Position numbers and translations under genes: made by a program
Shown: piece by piece, positions 34,117-36,422 of the stretch
Layout of the letters: each line of letters begins with the position of its first letter
Numbering within the stretch: the first letter of the stretch is position 1
The notes under the pieces: generated by a model
Databases searched by the model: none
What the model was told of the DNA's origin: nothing
Seen by the model: the letters and a program-made list of their open reading frames with translations, nothing else
Source: Fibrobacter sp.
GTDB taxonomy: Bacteria > Fibrobacterota > Chitinivibrionia > Chitinivibrionales > Chitinispirillaceae
Direction: 5' to 3'
NCBI GenBank assembly: GCA_012513915.1
Contig: JAAZBG010000009.1
Span: 1-36,422 of the forward strand
DNA length: 36,422 nucleotides

Positions 34117-36195
34117 ATGTTTAAGTCGCTGATCAGAATGTTAATGATCACTTTCGTTTGTTCAACACTGAATGTCGCCGCGCAGGATTCAACGCAATTG
34201 AAACCTGAATCCGGCAGGGAACAATTGCTTTCTGTTGATGTCAAGGATACTGATATTCGTGATGTTATCAGAATGATATCAAAAGGATATAATCTTAATA
34301 TTCTTCTTGATCAGGCGGTAAGTGGCAAAGTAACATTGCATCTTGTTGATGTGCCGATTATGGAGGGACTCAGAAGCATTGCTCAGGCACAGGGCCTTGC
34401 AGTTATCAAGGATGGGAATGTATATAAAATCCAAAAAGCAACCGCTGAAGAAAAAAATCTCATACGATACATTGATGGCAAGTTGACTGTTGATGTCCAG
34501 AATGTAAATGTCAAGGAATTCCTTCGCGAGTTGTCATCAAAAACGGCAATGAGTATCATTCCCGGGGCAAAGGTTGATGGACTGGTATCGGGAAAACTTT
34601 TTCAGGTTGATCTTGATGATGGTGTGAGAGCTATTCTTGAGGGAAATGGTTTCAAGGTGGTACGACGTCGTAATATCTATCAGGTGGAACTGGAAGCAGC
34701 CGGCGCTCAGGCGGGTATTGGTTCCCGATTAAGAACCCAGACAAGCCGCGGTAATTTACAGGTTGATTATAAAAATGGCCTTCTGTCTATCAATGTTGTT
34801 AATGGAGATCTTGAGGATGTCATTAATGCGATTGCTGATCAGAGCGAAAAAGAGATCGTCACCTATGGAAGCATAAAGACAGAAATCAACGCGAAGCTTG
34901 ACGGTGTACCACTTACTGAAGCGCTTGCGCTGCTGCTTGGTGGAACACGTTTTACATTTGTTGAAAAGGATGATGTTATTCTTGTCGGAGATCGTAATAC
35001 AGCAACTCCATCCGGGCAAGCCTTGTCAAAATCAGAACTGGTCCATCTGCGTCATATTAAAGCAGACAATGTCCCGGCAATTCTTCCCAAGGATATCCCG
35101 CCGACTAATATCCGTGTTATCAAGGAACAGAATGCATTACTTATTTCAGGCACCTCCGAAGATATCGTTTCAGCACGGGAGTTTCTTCATACTATCGATA
35201 TTCCGACACCACAGGTTCGCATTGATGCTGTGATTGTTGAATTCAAAAGTAATCTCAACAAAGAATTCGGGATGCGTGCAGGAAAAAGCAGTGAAAAAAT
35301 AAACAGCTCGTACAACATTACTCCTGCGCCGTCAATTAATACCTATAAAGAATCTGATTACACCGAGCTGGGGGTGAGCGGGAAGTTCTTTAAAAGCTTA
35401 TGGGACGATATGTTTGGCAGAGGAAATCTGGGAATATTCAAAAACCTTCCCGATAATTTCTTTGTGGCGCTTCGATGGCTCGAAACACAGGATAAAGCAA
35501 AGGTACTTGCTCAACCGTCAATCATGACGCTCAATGGTAATAAGGCATCAATTGACGTAAGTGAGACACAGTACTTTACTGTTGTGACTGGTGTAGGTGA
35601 AAACCAGACATCACGGTTTCAACCAATCAAGTTTGGTATACAGCTTGACATAACACCCTGGATCTCTCAAAGCGGTCAGATCACTGCAGAAATAACACCA
35701 AATGTATCAAATTCCGATCGTCCGAATGCTCAGGGCTATCCCAATGTTTCATCAAGGGCGATTACCACGACCGTTCGACTCAATGATGGCGAGACGCTTG
35801 TTCTTGGTGGACTTATCAAAAATCAGGAATCAACGAGCTATAAGAAAGTACCTTTTTTTGGAAGCCTGCCGCTTATTGGGGGGCTGTTCAGACATAGCGG
35901 GAAAACAACGATTCAGTCAAATCTTGTTGTTTTTATTACACCTCATATTATTACAAGAGGTGAGGCTGTTGACATGCAGAAACAAATTGATGAATTCGAT
36001 GTACACGATATGGGGTATATTGAAAAAAGTATTCATAAAGGTGTTAAAAACATTAGAGACAGATATGATGACCGTGCTGAAAAACGTAAAGGCCGCAAAG
36101 CATCCGGGGATACTTCAGTGAACGATACAACCCGAACAATCGATGTACAAGTACCGGCTGAAGCAGATTCAACGGTAAATAGAATCGCTGATTAA
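34117..36195 (+). CDS. gspD: Secretin (GspD/PilQ family) with three repeated periplasmic modules
   Basis: The protein is 692 aa with a signal peptide (~1-22, VAAQ). Three modules of ~70-80 residues lie at ~37-107, ~122-192 and ~213-292. Each has a V-V-x-x-D/V-I/F-L start and a late VY or IY strand (DVKDTDIRDVIRMIS, DVQNVNVKEFLRELS, NVVNGDLEDVINAIA), as in STN/secretin N0 domains. A short N1-like part (~306-365) precedes the secretin core (~440-645): KAKVLAQPSIMTLNGNKASI, LDITPWISQSG, LNDGETLVLGGLIK and PLIGGLFRH. The core forms the outer-membrane pore. The ATG at 34117 follows AAGGGA. Its neighbours are gspE before and an unfinished gene 15 bases after. Secretin call sure; module count by eye. 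Confidence 0.93.
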   Translation: MFKSLIRMLMITFVCSTLNVAAQDSTQLKPESGREQLLSVDVKDTDIRDVIRMISKGYNLNILLDQAVSGKVTLHLVDVPIMEGLRSIAQAQGLAVIKDGNVYKIQKATAEEKNLIRYIDGKLTVDVQNVNVKEFLRELSSKTAMSIIPGAKVDGLVSGKLFQVDLDDGVRAILEGNGFKVVRRRNIYQVELEAAGAQAGIGSRLRTQTSRGNLQVDYKNGLLSINVVNGDLEDVINAIADQSEKEIVTYGSIKTEINAKLDGVPLTEALALLLGGTRFTFVEKDDVILVGDRNTATPSGQALSKSELVHLRHIKADNVPAILPKDIPPTNIRVIKEQNALLISGTSEDIVSAREFLHTIDIPTPQVRIDAVIVEFKSNLNKEFGMRAGKSSEKINSSYNITPAPSINTYKESDYTELGVSGKFFKSLWDDMFGRGNLGIFKNLPDNFFVALRWLETQDKAKVLAQPSIMTLNGNKASIDVSETQYFTVVTGVGENQTSRFQPIKFGIQLDITPWISQSGQITAEITPNVSNSDRPNAQGYPNVSSRAITTTVRLNDGETLVLGGLIKNQESTSYKKVPFFGSLPLIGGLFRHSGKTTIQSNLVVFITPHIITRGEAVDMQKQIDEFDVHDMGYIEKSIHKGVKNIRDRYDDRAEKRKGRKASGDTSVNDTTRTIDVQVPAEADSTVNRIAD

Positions 36196-36210
36196 CAGGT
36201 AGTGTCATAC

Positions 36211-36422
36211 ATGCAGAAAAAATTATATGGCATAGTTCCAGCCCCCGATGGATCGTTTGTTCAGGTAGCAATATCTGAAACGAATGGTACATGGAAGGTT
36301 GACACTGTTATTTGCCGTGATGTCAATGATGCTATTCGAAATGTTTTGCTCCTTAATAAAAAAATTAGTTTGGGTATTCATTCGCATTGGGTACATAAGG
36401 ATGTTCCTGAATATATCTCTCT
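36211..36422 (+). CDS. Start of a secretin-linked gene, cut by window edge; PilM/GspL-like possible
   Basis: The ATG at 36211 follows the secretin stop by 15 bases and the frame stays open to the end (70 codons). It begins MQKKLYGIVPAPDGSFVQVA and continues with strand-rich sequence such as GTWKVDTVICRD. There is no signal peptide. The position behind a secretin and the opening strand pair would suit an actin-like assembly protein such as PilM or the cytoplasmic part of GspL, but too little is present to be sure. I would call it hypothetical. Confidence 0.45.
   Translation, partial: MQKKLYGIVPAPDGSFVQVAISETNGTWKVDTVICRDVNDAIRNVLLLNKKISLGIHSHWVHKDVPEYIS

Overview
The window looks like chromosome from a Gram-negative, motile, diderm bacterium with moderately AT-rich DNA. 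The support is an outer-membrane TonB-dependent receptor with a lipoprotein partner, a type II secretion or type IV pilus ATPase and secretin, and a flagellin behind a sigma-28 promoter. The elongation factor G is of the mitochondrial/spirochaete-planctomycete kind. A fusion of a TonB C-terminal domain to a TonB-dependent receptor, a GH16 glucanase and a very long secreted TPR protein would suit the Fibrobacterota (Chitinivibrionia-like) or a neighbouring phylum. That placement is an inference; there is no rRNA here to test it.

Layout. 1-336: tail of a histidine-kinase-type ATPase, cut by the window edge. 399-4427 (-): TonB-dependent receptor followed by a lipoprotein. 4716-6004 (-): YtrA-type GntR repressor overlapping a membrane protein, with a candidate operator upstream. 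6255-8746 (+): ThiF-like E1 enzyme, WrbA flavoprotein and a secreted GH16 glucanase. 8990-9620 (+): an MNT/HEPN toxin-antitoxin pair, facing a tRNA-Arg(CCT) gene on the other strand. 9812-13444: a probable flagellin-modification region, with a receiver protein and a small helical protein on the minus strand, and a CgeB/DUF3880-type glycosyltransferase and the flagellin on the plus strand. 13869-18641 (+): a 1590-residue exported TPR protein with a coding minisatellite near its N-terminus. 18732-22314 (-): argS and an exported coiled-coil protein carrying internal repeats, with a palindrome cluster between them. 22672-28190 (+): a Trk/Ktr potassium system (channel, RCK regulator, membrane-PAS protein), a winged-helix/membrane/coiled-coil protein and an AmpG-like transporter. 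28535-32184 (+): EF-G, a P-loop ATPase and an anchored or exported protein. 32382-36422 (+): GspE/PilB ATPase, a secretin with three repeated periplasmic modules, and the start of a third gene.

Most genes belong to families I can name. I found no CRISPR array, insertion sequence, prophage or obvious defence island beyond the MNT/HEPN pair. The least explained items are the uncharacterised partners beside well-known genes: the P-loop ATPase behind EF-G, the kinase-less PAS protein behind trkA, the winged-helix membrane protein, and the small protein plus receiver in the flagellin region. The palindrome cluster before argS is also unexplained. Nothing in the sequence proves a new system.
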